Shown here: in pieces, positions 16,917 to 26,170 of the stretch | Numbering within the stretch: position 1 is the stretch's first letter | Layout: each line of letters starts with the position of its first letter | Assembly: GCA_027451525.1 (NCBI GenBank) | Contig: DAIDJF010000008.1 | Coordinates: 1 to 64,000, forward strand | DNA from: Ktedonobacterales bacterium | GTDB taxonomy: Bacteria; Chloroflexota; Ktedonobacteria; Ktedonobacterales; Ktedonobacteraceae | Direction: 5' to 3' | DNA length: 64,000 bases | The notes under the pieces: model-generated | The model's database searches: none | What the model was told of the DNA's origin: nothing | The model's input: only the letters and a program-made list of their open reading frames with translations | Program-made: the position numbers and the translations under genes

Positions 16917-18044
16917 GTGAGTAATACAATGATACAAACATCAACGAATATTTCTACAATCAACGTAGACCGTCTGGAAGTCGCAGCTTATAAAATACCG
17001 ACTGACGCGCCGGAGGCTGATGGAACCTATCACTGGAATGAAACGACAATCGTGATTGTGGAAGCGTATGCTGGTGGAAAGAAGGGGTTAGGCTATAGCT
17101 ACGCGGATGCGGCAACAGCCACATTAATCAAAAGCATGCTGGCAAAAGTGGTTATTGGACGCAATGCATTGGATGTGCCGGGCAGTTGGGAGGCAATGCT
17201 TGAGGCAATTCGCAATCTTGGGCGTCCAGGCATCTGTTCTATGGCGATAGCCGCCGTTGATGCAGCGTTGTGGGATTTGAAGGCGCGCCTTTTTGATGTG
17301 GCCTTGGTCACATTGCTGGGGGCGGCACGAGAGAGCGCGGCGGTCTATGGCAGTGGTGGCTTTACGACCTATTCCCGCGAACAATTGCAGAAGCAGTTGG
17401 GCGATTGGGTCGCAAGTGGTATTCCACGTGTCAAGATGAAGGTTGGTAGTAACCCTGAGGCGGATCCTAAACGGGTGGCGGAGGCACGCGAGGCGATTGG
17501 CCCAGATGCTGAACTATTTGTGGATGCCAATGGAGCCTATAGCCGCAAAGATGCGCTGGCTCTGGCAGATATCTTTGCGACACAGTCAGGTGTGACCTGG
17601 TTTGAAGAGCCTGTGTCTTCGGATGATCTGGTTGGACTGCACCTGATGCGTGACCGCGCCCCCGCGGGCATGGATATCGCGGCTGGCGAGTATGGCTATG
17701 ATCTCTGGTACTTCCGGCGCATGTTAGAAGCGGAAGCGGTAGATGTGTTGCAGGCCGATGCGACACGCTGTGCGGGTATTACCGGTTTTATGAAGGCTGC
17801 AACACTGGTAGAAGCGCGTTCGATGCAACTTTCTGCCCACTGTGGACCCTCCATTCATGCTCATCCGTGCTGTTCTATTACAAATTATCGCCATTTAGAG
17901 TACTTCCATGATCACGCACGTATTGAGCATATGATTTTTGATGGCGCGTTGACGCCCAAGAATGGCGCGCTCTATCCCGACCGTTCACGCCCCGGTATGG
18001 GCCTGGAGTTCAAGCGCAAGGACGCGGAAAAATACGCGGTATAG
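16917..18044 (+). CDS. Enolase-superfamily enzyme (mandelate racemase / muconate lactonizing type)
   Basis: This is a 375-residue protein with the enolase-superfamily capping domain (residues 1-130) and barrel. VKMKVG near residue 172 gives the catalytic Lys-x-Lys. The metal ligands are Asp in FVDANGAY (about 203), Glu in FEEPVS (about 230) and Glu in AAGEYGYD (about 257). SAHCGPSIHAHP near 308 carries the His expected in the mandelate racemase subgroup. The enzyme should abstract an alpha proton from a carboxylate, probably as a sugar-acid dehydratase or racemase. Its place beside sugar-oxidising proteins makes an aldonate a reasonable guess. The GTG start follows CAGGGA; an ATG four codons later is possible. 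It sits 59 bp after the TPP enzyme gene. Confidence 0.85.
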   Translation: MSNTMIQTSTNISTINVDRLEVAAYKIPTDAPEADGTYHWNETTIVIVEAYAGGKKGLGYSYADAATATLIKSMLAKVVIGRNALDVPGSWEAMLEAIRNLGRPGICSMAIAAVDAALWDLKARLFDVALVTLLGAARESAAVYGSGGFTTYSREQLQKQLGDWVASGIPRVKMKVGSNPEADPKRVAEAREAIGPDAELFVDANGAYSRKDALALADIFATQSGVTWFEEPVSSDDLVGLHLMRDRAPAGMDIAAGEYGYDLWYFRRMLEAEAVDVLQADATRCAGITGFMKAATLVEARSMQLSAHCGPSIHAHPCCSITNYRHLEYFHDHARIEHMIFDGALTPKNGALYPDRSRPGMGLEFKRKDAEKYAV

Positions 18045-18093
18045 CAGTGTAGATCATATACGAACTGTCTGTTGATAATACCTGTCTAGCGAT

Positions 18094-18116
18094 GAGAGGA
18101 TAGTTCTCTCTTTTTT
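18094..18116 (+). terminator. Weak terminator-like hairpin
   Basis: GAGAG and CTCTC form a 5-bp stem followed at once by six T residues. It lies between the enolase-superfamily gene and the FAD/Fe-S oxidoreductase gene, so it could reduce read-through inside the cluster. The stem is short. Confidence 0.35.
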
Positions 18117-18134
18117 AAAGAAGGGATAGAGAGT

Positions 18135-21100
18135 ATGAAACGGGTAGTAGTTCTGGGCGAAAACGCGGATACGCATATTAGAGGGCGGAATGTACGTGGG
18201 GGAGCGATACACGTGGAAACAATTGATGTGCAGGGATTAGCACACGATTTGCGTCGGCATGTGTGTGGAGAAGTGCGTTTTGATGATGGCAGTCGAGGAC
18301 TCTACGCAACAGATGGTTCGCATTATCGGCAGGTTCCCATTGGTGTCACCATTCCGCTGGATACAGAGGATGTTGTAACGACTGTCGCACTCTGTCGGCA
18401 ATACCACGCGCCAATTGTGATGCGTGGAGGTGGGACAAGTCTGGCTGGTCAGGGCTGTAACGTCGCGGTTGTGATTGACATGTCCAAATATATGAATGGT
18501 CTCCTCTGGCTAGACGTGGAGAAGAGACAGGTATGTGTCCAACCGGGTATTATCCTGGACCATTTACGGCACGCGGCAGAGCAACACCATCTGACTTTTG
18601 GGCCGGATCCGGCGACCCACAACCATTGCACATTGGGTGGCATGATCGGTAATAACTCGTGTGGTGTCCACTCGGTGATGGCTGGTAAGACGGTCGAGAA
18701 CATTGATGAGATGGAAATCCTGACCTATGATGGCGTGCGTATGCGCGTGGGGGCGACCAGCGAGGCTGAATTGGAGAGCATCATTCAAGCTGGCGGGCGG
18801 CGCGGTGAACTATATGCTGGTCTCAAATCGCTGCGTGACCGCTACGCGAACCTGATACGAACCCACTATCCCAAGATACCGCGCCGTGTCTCTGGCTATA
18901 ATCTCGATCAGCTCTTGCCCGAAAATGGCTTTCACGTGGCCCGCGCGTTGGTGGGGACGGAAAGCACGTGCGCGATAGTGCTGGAGGCGACGACACGGCT
19001 AGTGTATAGTCCGCCTGTGCGCTCATTGCTTGTGCTGGGCTATCCTGACGCTTATCATGCCGCTGACCATGTACCTGAGATCCTCGCTCATAATCCGGTT
19101 GGATTGGAAGGTTTTGATCTAGCTTTGGTCAAGGATATGCGCAGGAAGGGCTTGCATCCAGGCGAGGCCAACGTGTTGCCGGATGGCGGTGGATGGCTGC
19201 TGGTAGAGTTTGGTGGAGATTCTAAGGAAGAAACAGATGATAAAGCTCGCGCTCTGATGGAGGAACTTAAGCGGAGTGCGCATGGGCCGAGCATGAAGCT
19301 TTTTGATGATCCTGCGCAGGAGAAGATTGTCTGGGATATCCGCGAGTCAGGTTTGGGCGCGACGGCGTTTGTGCCAGGGAAGAAAACGGCCTGGACAGGT
19401 TGGGAGGATGCGGCAGTGCCACCTGAGCAGTTAGGCCGCTATCTGCGTGATTTCCATGCTCTAACGGCAAAATATGGCTATGAGTGCGATTTGTATGGGC
19501 ATTTTGGACAGGGCTGCGTGCATACGCGCATTGATTTTGAGTTTTCGACGGCGCAAGGTATTGAGGATTATACCTCTTTCGTGCATGAGGCGGCTGATAT
19601 CGTGCTGCACTATGGCGGTTCGCTCTCCGGTGAGCATGGGGATGGGCAGTCGCGAGCAGAGCTATTGCCAAAGATGTTTGGCAGTGAGCTGATTGAGGCG
19701 TTCCGCGAGTTCAAGTCACTGTGGGACCCACAGTGGAAGATGAATCCTGGCAAGGTAGTCAATGCCTATCGGCTGAATGAGAACCTGCGCCTGGGCACGG
19801 GCTATAATCCGCTGCCAGTGCAAACGCATTTCAAATTTCCCGACGATCAGGGGAGTTTTGCCCATGCTGTCTTGCGCTGTGTGGGCGTGGGTAAATGCCG
19901 TCGCACAGAAGGTGGCACGATGTGTCCAAGTTTCATGGTGACGAGGGAAGAGGCGGATACAACACGGGGACGCGCACATTTGCTGTTTGAAATGCTGCAA
20001 GGTAATCCTGTGAAGTATGGTTGGCATAATGACGCGGTACGTGAAGCGTTAGATTTATGTCTTGCGTGTAAAGGTTGTAAGGGTGATTGTCCAGTTAATG
20101 TGGACATGGCGACATATAAGGCAGAATTTCTCTCACACTATTATGAGGGAAAGGTACGTCCGCCCTCGGCCTATACGATGGGACTGATTTACTGGTGGGC
20201 ACGGATGGCCTCGCGTATGCCAGAAGTAGCGAACTTCATCACGCATACGCCGTTGATCAGCAATCTGGTAAAGCTCGTGGGTGGCATTGCGCAACCGCGC
20301 GAGATGCCGAAATTTGCGCCGCAGCCGTTCAAAACCTGGTTTCATCAGCGACCTGCGCGCAATGTGGGCATGTCACAGGTCATTCTTTGGGCGGACACCT
20401 TTAATAACTACTTTATGCCGGAGACGCTGCAAGCTGCTGTCGAAGTGCTGGAAGATGCGGGCTATGCCGTCATTGTGCCATATGCCTCTTTGTGTTGTGG
20501 GCGTCCACTGTATGATTTTGGCATGCTTGATACGGCGGAACGCTTGTTACGGCAGATCCTTGATACGTTGCGTCTAGAGATTCGGGCAGGTATTCCCATT
20601 GTTGGTTTAGAGCCAAGTTGTGTTGCGGTCTTTCGTGATGAACTGAAGAGTCTGTTTCCACACGATGAGGATGCACAACGCCTCTCGCAGCAAACGTTCC
20701 TGTTTAGCGAATTTTTGGAGCAGAAGGCCCGGCACTATCAAGTCCCACAATTGCGGCGTAAAGCCATTGTGCATGGTCATTGTCACCATAAAGCTCTCAT
20801 GAAAATGGATGCGGAGCAAGCTCTACTTCAGCGTATGGGACTTGATTTCAAGATTTTGGACTCTGGCTGTTGTGGGATGGCGGGAGCCTTTGGGTACGAG
20901 CGTACCCATTATGATGTTTCAGTAAAAGCCGGTGAGCGCGTGTTGCTGCCAGCAGTACGCGATGCGGGCTATGAGACACTCATAATCAGCGACGGTTTCA
21001 GTTGTCGTGAGCAGATTGAACAAGAGACGGCCCGGCAAGGGTTACACGTTGCACAAGTGTTGCAGATGGCGTTACACGAGCAACAGAGCATGCAGAACGG

Positions 21101-21251
21101 CAAGTTGCCAGAAGAGCAAGCTAGGGACCTTATACCCAATGAACTCACGGATACGCCTTTGCATACCCGTGTGCTAGAGATAGCCACTGTGGTGGGAGCT
21201 TTGGGCATGGCGGCAGCATGCGTATGGAGATATATGCAGAAGAAAAAATAA
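18135..21251 (+). CDS. FAD-linked oxidase with Fe-S and CCG domains (D-lactate/glycolate dehydrogenase-like)
   Basis: This is a large 1038-residue single-chain dehydrogenase. Residues about 75-215 are the FAD-binding oxidase domain (VMRGGGTSLAGQGCNVAVVI), followed by the FAD-linked oxidase C domain to about 550 (SGEHGDGQSR). A ferredoxin-like region has Cys at VGKCRRTEGGTMCP (about 585) and LCLACKGCKGDCP (about 640). A CCG-type domain follows, with HGHCHHKAL near 880 and DSGCCGMAG near 910. The chain ends in a predicted membrane helix (VVGALGMAAACVWRYM) and three Lys, an unusual anchor for this family. It should oxidise a 2-hydroxyacid and pass electrons through Fe-S centres to quinone. The ATG follows GAAGGGATAGAGAG. 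Domain identity is firm; the hydroxyacid is not known. Confidence 0.88.
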   Translation: MKRVVVLGENADTHIRGRNVRGGAIHVETIDVQGLAHDLRRHVCGEVRFDDGSRGLYATDGSHYRQVPIGVTIPLDTEDVVTTVALCRQYHAPIVMRGGGTSLAGQGCNVAVVIDMSKYMNGLLWLDVEKRQVCVQPGIILDHLRHAAEQHHLTFGPDPATHNHCTLGGMIGNNSCGVHSVMAGKTVENIDEMEILTYDGVRMRVGATSEAELESIIQAGGRRGELYAGLKSLRDRYANLIRTHYPKIPRRVSGYNLDQLLPENGFHVARALVGTESTCAIVLEATTRLVYSPPVRSLLVLGYPDAYHAADHVPEILAHNPVGLEGFDLALVKDMRRKGLHPGEANVLPDGGGWLLVEFGGDSKEETDDKARALMEELKRSAHGPSMKLFDDPAQEKIVWDIRESGLGATAFVPGKKTAWTGWEDAAVPPEQLGRYLRDFHALTAKYGYECDLYGHFGQGCVHTRIDFEFSTAQGIEDYTSFVHEAADIVLHYGGSLSGEHGDGQSRAELLPKMFGSELIEAFREFKSLWDPQWKMNPGKVVNAYRLNENLRLGTGYNPLPVQTHFKFPDDQGSFAHAVLRCVGVGKCRRTEGGTMCPSFMVTREEADTTRGRAHLLFEMLQGNPVKYGWHNDAVREALDLCLACKGCKGDCPVNVDMATYKAEFLSHYYEGKVRPPSAYTMGLIYWWARMASRMPEVANFITHTPLISNLVKLVGGIAQPREMPKFAPQPFKTWFHQRPARNVGMSQVILWADTFNNYFMPETLQAAVEVLEDAGYAVIVPYASLCCGRPLYDFGMLDTAERLLRQILDTLRLEIRAGIPIVGLEPSCVAVFRDELKSLFPHDEDAQRLSQQTFLFSEFLEQKARHYQVPQLRRKAIVHGHCHHKALMKMDAEQALLQRMGLDFKILDSGCCGMAGAFGYERTHYDVSVKAGERVLLPAVRDAGYETLIISDGFSCREQIEQETARQGLHVAQVLQMALHEQQSMQNGKLPEEQARDLIPNELTDTPLHTRVLEIATVVGALGMAAACVWRYMQKKK

Positions 21252-21320
21252 TACCTGTAAATAAAGTATGATGAAAATTGATAGTACGTTTTAGCTTGAT
21301 GCTGATGAGGACGAACAAGC

Positions 21321-22412
21321 ATGGCATTGACACAACCGAGAGAGTTGCTAAGGCAAGTATTGACGCATGAGAATACTCATGACGTGGAGCACGAGAAAAA
21401 AGCAGCGCAAATGGTACATGAGCTGCGCAGTCGTGTGCGACCCAGTGTGCAGCCCAAGAGGAAGAAGAAAATTTCGCGCTTGCTTGTGCAAGAAGGTAGC
21501 GCGATTGATCAGCATATTCGAGAGGGGCGTTTTCAGCGCAGTCTGTCGCTCATCACGGCTTTTTCGAGCCTGCTGGCGGGTTTAGAGGTTACGTATGAAC
21601 ATTATCGTGGCAGTTATGGACAGCGTATTATGTACACGCCTGTCATTTTAGGTCTGGCGGGCGTCATTGCGGGTGTCTGGGCAACATTCAATCGTTGGGC
21701 GGCACGTGTCTTGATGCCGATAGTCTCACTGCTCATTCTGCTGGATGGTGTAGTGGGCTTTTTCTTTCACATTCGAGGTATTCAGCGTAAACCGGGCGGT
21801 TGGCGTCTACCGATCTTCAATATTATCATGGGGCCACCGTTATTTGCTCCCTTGCTGTTTGGTATTTGTGGTCTGCTCGGACTGATCGCCGCGTTTTTGC
21901 GGCGTGAAGATGATCCTCCAAGTCGGAGTGTGAAGCAGGGGCAAGACGTGAGCGCGTGGAGTGCACTCTTGCCGAGCAATATCAGGAGAGAGGAACATGT
22001 TTTTGCCAATGACGTGCGCGAGGGGCGTTTTCAGCGAATGTTGGCAGCTGCAACGGCCATTTCGGTTTTTTTCAGTGGAATAGAAGCACTCTATTCACAT
22101 TATAAAAACAACTTCTCCTACAAAGTCCAGTGGACCCCTGTGTTGTTGACGCCACTCCTGATGATCGGAGGGTTTGGAGCAGTTTGGAGCAAATGGTGCG
22201 CGCGCACGTTGCTACCGTTTGCCTCGCTACTGGCCTTATTGAATGGCGGTATTGGTTTTCTCTATCATATGCGTGGCGTCATGCGGCGTCCTGGTGGCTT
22301 GAAAAAGCCCTGGTACAACATTTTGTATGGGCCACCAATCTTCGCACCGTTGCTATTTGCAGCTTCTGGCTTTCTCGGTATTCTTGCTAGCTTGTTACGA
22401 AGGGAAAAATAA
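21321..22412 (+). CDS. Integral membrane protein with an internal duplication
   Basis: This 363-residue protein is built from two copies of a block of about 140 residues. Both start with a REGRFQR motif (near residues 66 and 234) and run through a helix ending GLEVTYEHY or GIEALYSHY, a TPV-initiated helix, RWAARVLMP or KWCARTLLP, GFFFHIRG or GFLYHMRG, and GPPLFAPLLFG or GPPIFAPLLFA, ending LRRE. Each copy should have about four membrane helices, giving eight in all, with a charged cytoplasmic N-terminus of about 55 residues. I do not recognise the family. It lies between the FAD/Fe-S oxidoreductase and the gluconate-dehydrogenase subunit 3-like gene, two bases from the latter's start, so a role as membrane partner of that dehydrogenase is plausible but unproven. 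Confidence 0.75.
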   Translation: MALTQPRELLRQVLTHENTHDVEHEKKAAQMVHELRSRVRPSVQPKRKKKISRLLVQEGSAIDQHIREGRFQRSLSLITAFSSLLAGLEVTYEHYRGSYGQRIMYTPVILGLAGVIAGVWATFNRWAARVLMPIVSLLILLDGVVGFFFHIRGIQRKPGGWRLPIFNIIMGPPLFAPLLFGICGLLGLIAAFLRREDDPPSRSVKQGQDVSAWSALLPSNIRREEHVFANDVREGRFQRMLAAATAISVFFSGIEALYSHYKNNFSYKVQWTPVLLTPLLMIGGFGAVWSKWCARTLLPFASLLALLNGGIGFLYHMRGVMRRPGGLKKPWYNILYGPPIFAPLLFAASGFLGILASLLRREK

Positions 22413-22414
22413 CG

Positions 22415-23266
22415 ATGAGGGTGATGAAACGCGGTTTGAAAAAGAACCATCGGTCGAACCAGGCACCTGTCTTACATGTTGAGCCGACTATTCTGCCTGC
22501 TGTAGATGCCAGTCGTTTGCCAATTGAGCAGGAGACGCGGCGACCTATTGCGCCGATGCCGCAGCCTGGTTACTATCCCGACTATCATGTGCTGGAACAG
22601 CAGAACTTCTGGGATGAAGCAACACGGAAGATTGTTCTGGAGCGTGTAAACGAGGTGCCGCCTATCCGTTTTTTTTCGCCTGCAGAGGCTCTCCTGATGA
22701 AAGCGATCTGTGATCGTATTTTGCCGCAGGATGACCGCGACGAAGAGCACAAGGTTCCTGTCGTGAACTTTATTGATAAAAAACTGTATAACCGAGAGAT
22801 TAATGGCTATCGCTATGAAGATATGCCACCAGACCATGAGGCGCACCGTTTAGGTCTGCAAGCTATCGAAGAGATTGCGCACTCAATGTATGATACCTCT
22901 TTTCTCAACCTCGGCTCCTACCAGCAGGATAGTGTGCTGAAAACGATACATGACTTGCATCCTCCTGCCGGGCAGGAAATCTGGAAAAAGATGTCTGTGC
23001 ATCACTTTTGGGTTTTACTCGTCCAGGATGTCGTAGAGGCATATTACGCGCATCCCTATGCATGGGACGAAATTGGCTATGGTGGGCCTGCCTATCCACG
23101 TGGCTATATGCGCCTGGAGAATGGCAAGCCGGAACCGTGGGAGAGCGACGAGAAACGCTATGATTGGGAGGCGCCGATCACCGCGCTTTCTGGTAAGTAT
23201 GAGCCAATAGGTGGTAGTGAGGGTGCGCAGTCGAAGCAAGTATCTTCAGAGGGTGGGACGCATTAG
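22415..23266 (+). CDS. Gluconate 2-dehydrogenase subunit 3 family protein
   Basis: This 283-residue protein has the subunit-3 pattern FFSPAEALLMKAICDRILPQ near residue 85, followed by DRDEEHKVPVVNFIDKKL. The family is the small partner of membrane-bound GMC flavoprotein dehydrogenases such as gluconate 2-dehydrogenase, where it is needed for maturation or stability. Known subunit 3 proteins often carry a Tat signal; none is seen here, so the complex may face the cytoplasm. The ATG at 22415 is two bases after the previous stop codon, with GAAGGGA upstream. The flavoprotein gene follows at once, but no cytochrome c subunit gene follows. The family call is good; the sugar substrate is unknown. 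Confidence 0.8.
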   Translation: MRVMKRGLKKNHRSNQAPVLHVEPTILPAVDASRLPIEQETRRPIAPMPQPGYYPDYHVLEQQNFWDEATRKIVLERVNEVPPIRFFSPAEALLMKAICDRILPQDDRDEEHKVPVVNFIDKKLYNREINGYRYEDMPPDHEAHRLGLQAIEEIAHSMYDTSFLNLGSYQQDSVLKTIHDLHPPAGQEIWKKMSVHHFWVLLVQDVVEAYYAHPYAWDEIGYGGPAYPRGYMRLENGKPEPWESDEKRYDWEAPITALSGKYEPIGGSEGAQSKQVSSEGGTH

Positions 23267-23333
23267 GGAATGGACCTGGAGCATGAGTGCTGTGAAAAGC
23301 AATGTAGCGCGTGAGAGAAGAATAGGAAAAGAC

Positions 23334-25088
23334 ATGAAAACACCCGTTTTTGGTTCTTTTGATGGTGCAAAACCGGAACATCAACTTGGACCGATGCAAA
23401 CGTTAGATTTTCCGATGAAGCAGTTTCGTCCTGATGAAGAGGTCGATTTCTGTATTGTTGGGGTAGGGTCGGCGGGCGGTGTCCTGGTGCAACGTCTGGC
23501 ACATGCTGGTTTTAAGGTGATTGGTCTTGAAGCCGGACCATTTTGGGATACGGAGCGCGACTGGGTGAGCGACGAGGCAGGCTCACATAATTTGTATTGG
23601 AACGATTTGCGTATTACTGGTGGCGAGGACCCGATTACGATGGGCGAGAATAATAGTGGCAAGGGTGTAGGTGGCGGCTCGGTTCACTGGGCGGGATTTA
23701 CGCCGCGTTTCCATCCGTCAGATTTTCATGTGCTTTCTTCAGATGGATTAGGTGCTGATTGGCCGATCAGTTATGATGAGCTGAGACCGTACTACGAACT
23801 GTTAGAAAAAGAAATCCCAGTCTCAGGGCCAGCCTATTATCCCTGGGGCGATCCACATGGCTATGTGTATGGTCCGCATCCACTTGGTGGCGTGGGTCAT
23901 ATGTTAGTGAAGGGTTGTTCCGCGCTTGGCATTCGTACCGTCGCGGGTGGCCCTGTGGCGATTATTGCTGGTTCTTATAAGGATCGCCCACACTGCATTT
24001 ATCGTGGGTTTTGTATTCAAGGCTGTAAAGTTGGAGCCAAGCAGAGCACGCTGATCAGTCACGTGCCAGATGCGATTCGCTATGGAGCGGAGATACGGGC
24101 ACATTGTATGGTTGGGCGCATTAACATGAAGGGTGGGCGTGTTACAGGTGTAACATATTTTGACGAGGAGGGGAAAGAGCATGTGCAGCGCGCAAAAGTT
24201 GTGATCGTGAGTGGCTATGCGATTGAGACGCCGCGCTTGTTGCTCAACTCGGCCTGTCCAGGTTTTGAGCAAGGTTTAGCGAATTCGAGCGGGACGGTCG
24301 GGAAGTACCTGATGGTGCAGATCGGGAACGTGGTGCTGGGACGTTTTGATGAACCAGTTCGTATGTACAAAGCACCGCCAGCGCACGCCTTGACGGAAGA
24401 ATTCTATGAAACGGACCCGAAGAATGACTTTGTGCGGGGCTTTGCCATTCAAACGGTTGGTCCACTGCCTATCGCGTTTGCCAAGCAGATGATGGCGGCA
24501 AAAGGCGCGTGGGGCTGGGGCATGCGGCGCGTGATGATGGATTACAATCACTGGTGCGCGTTGGGTGTGCTCGGTGAGATTTTGCCCTGGGAGGATAATC
24601 GTGTAGCACTGGCGGAGGCGACAGACCGCTTTGGGTTGCCTGTGGCGAAAGTCACGTTCAGGATGCATGAAAACGATAAAAAGGTAGAAGCTGCAGGCGT
24701 TGCAAAGACGACAGAGGTGTTCTACGCGGCGGGAGCGCAGGAGGTGGTACAAGAGTCGCGTTATGCACATCTGGTTGGAGGGGCGCGTATGGGCAATGAC
24801 CCTGGAAGTTCAGTCGCGGACAAATGGGGAAGGACGCATGATATTCCCAATTTGTTTGTCTGTGATGGGAGTTTATTGCCCACACAAGGCTCGGCGAATC
24901 CAGGTTTGACGATTCAGGCATTAGCGGCACGTACCGCTGATTATCTGATCTCGAATGCACGTGATCTTCTTTCACAGCATCCTGAGCAGGTGACAGATGA
25001 GCACCCGCCTGTGCGCCATAATCTGTCGCCCGACGGGACAAGTGGGCATGGAGTGCCGCGTTTAAAATCAAAACGGGCGCAAAATTGA
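23334..25088 (+). CDS. GMC family FAD-dependent oxidoreductase
   Basis: This 584-residue flavoprotein starts at ATG 23334 behind AGGAAAAG; an in-frame ATG at 23283 is possible. The N-terminal DFCIVGVGSAGGVLVQRL is the FAD-binding fold, NNSGKGVGGGSVHWAGFTPR matches the GMC substrate-entry motif, and the C-terminal SLLPTQGSANPGLTIQALAA is the GMC C-domain with the conserved Asn-Pro. CIYRGFCIQGCKVGAKQST adds a Cys pair typical of the gluconate/sorbose dehydrogenase branch. It should oxidise a sugar or sugar acid at a hydroxyl and pass electrons to the membrane, with the subunit 3 protein encoded just upstream as partner. No Tat or Sec signal is visible. Confidence 0.87.
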   Translation: MKTPVFGSFDGAKPEHQLGPMQTLDFPMKQFRPDEEVDFCIVGVGSAGGVLVQRLAHAGFKVIGLEAGPFWDTERDWVSDEAGSHNLYWNDLRITGGEDPITMGENNSGKGVGGGSVHWAGFTPRFHPSDFHVLSSDGLGADWPISYDELRPYYELLEKEIPVSGPAYYPWGDPHGYVYGPHPLGGVGHMLVKGCSALGIRTVAGGPVAIIAGSYKDRPHCIYRGFCIQGCKVGAKQSTLISHVPDAIRYGAEIRAHCMVGRINMKGGRVTGVTYFDEEGKEHVQRAKVVIVSGYAIETPRLLLNSACPGFEQGLANSSGTVGKYLMVQIGNVVLGRFDEPVRMYKAPPAHALTEEFYETDPKNDFVRGFAIQTVGPLPIAFAKQMMAAKGAWGWGMRRVMMDYNHWCALGVLGEILPWEDNRVALAEATDRFGLPVAKVTFRMHENDKKVEAAGVAKTTEVFYAAGAQEVVQESRYAHLVGGARMGNDPGSSVADKWGRTHDIPNLFVCDGSLLPTQGSANPGLTIQALAARTADYLISNARDLLSQHPEQVTDEHPPVRHNLSPDGTSGHGVPRLKSKRAQN

Positions 25089-25126
25089 GCACTGAGTAAT
25101 ATGAAAAGTGGTGAAAGGACAGATAG

Positions 25127-26155
25127 ATGAGTAAAGAGATGCAAAAAAAGAAAAAAGAAGAAGTTGTGGTGGTGACAGGAGCGTCGGCAGGGGTTGGGCG
25201 TGCAGTAGCTCATGGCTTTGCAAAACGGGGGGCAAAAGTTGCTTTGCTAGCGCGAGGACGTGAAGGGTTAGAGCACGCAGCTCGCGAAGTGGAAGAATTG
25301 GGCGGGACCGCACTTATTCTCCCTACAGATGTCGCGGATGCCAATCAGGTACAGGTTGCTGCTGAAAAAGTAGAGGAGACTTTTGGCCCGATAGATATCT
25401 GGGTCAATGACGCGATGGCTTCGGTGTTCTCCCCATTTAAGGAAATGCAGCCGGAAGAGTTCAAGCGTGTCACGGAGGTCGCGTATCTGGGATATGTGTA
25501 TGGGACAATGGCGGCTCTGCATCGGATGTTGCCACGTGATCGTGGTTTGATTATCCAGATTGGTTCGGCGCTGGCCTATCGCAGTATTCCCTTGCAATCC
25601 GCTTACTGCGGAGCAAAACATGCTATTGCGGGCTTTACTGATTCGCTGCGTTGTGAGTTGTTGCATGATAAAAGTAATGTCAAGATCACGATGGCGCAAT
25701 TGCCTGCTGTGAACACGCCACAGTTTAGCTGGGTCAAAAGTCGTTTGCCTCATAAAGCGCAGCCAGTGCCGCCAATCTACCAACCGGAGGTAATTGCGGA
25801 TGCTGTGGTCTGGCTGGCAGATCATCCACGGCGCGAGCTGTTCATCGGTATGTCGAGTGTGAAGGCCATTCAGGCGAATAAAATTGTGCCAGGACTCCTC
25901 GACCTCTATCTCGCGAAGACTGGTTATCAGTCACAGCAGACGGAAGAAGAGGCAGACCACAAGCGTCCGAATAACTTGTGGCATCCTGTGGATGAGAAAC
26001 AAGATCATGGTACGCATGGTGCATTTGATCAAAAAGCGAAAGATACCAGCCTGCAATTGTGGCTAGATCTGCATCCTGGTGTGATTGCTTTAGCGGGAGC
26101 AGGGCTGGTGGGACTGGTCGGAGTAGGAACGACGCTTTGGAGACGTAGTAGATGA
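25127..26155 (+). CDS. SDR family oxidoreductase with C-terminal membrane anchor
   Basis: This is a 342-residue short-chain dehydrogenase. TGASAGVG at residues 17-24 binds the nucleotide, and YCGAK near residue 160 holds the catalytic Tyr and Lys. The core ends near residue 260. It is extended by about 80 residues that finish in a hydrophobic helix (VIALAGAGLVGLVGVGTTLW) and Arg-rich end, an arrangement similar to the anchor on the giant oxidoreductase upstream. Such long SDRs are common in bacterial stress clusters, and their substrates are mostly untested. It sits 38 bp after the GMC gene, with a GTGAAAGGAC ribosome site, and just ahead of cydA. Confidence 0.85.
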   Translation: MSKEMQKKKKEEVVVVTGASAGVGRAVAHGFAKRGAKVALLARGREGLEHAAREVEELGGTALILPTDVADANQVQVAAEKVEETFGPIDIWVNDAMASVFSPFKEMQPEEFKRVTEVAYLGYVYGTMAALHRMLPRDRGLIIQIGSALAYRSIPLQSAYCGAKHAIAGFTDSLRCELLHDKSNVKITMAQLPAVNTPQFSWVKSRLPHKAQPVPPIYQPEVIADAVVWLADHPRRELFIGMSSVKAIQANKIVPGLLDLYLAKTGYQSQQTEEEADHKRPNNLWHPVDEKQDHGTHGAFDQKAKDTSLQLWLDLHPGVIALAGAGLVGLVGVGTTLWRRSR

Positions 26156-26170
26156 GAAGTGGGAAGGCAG

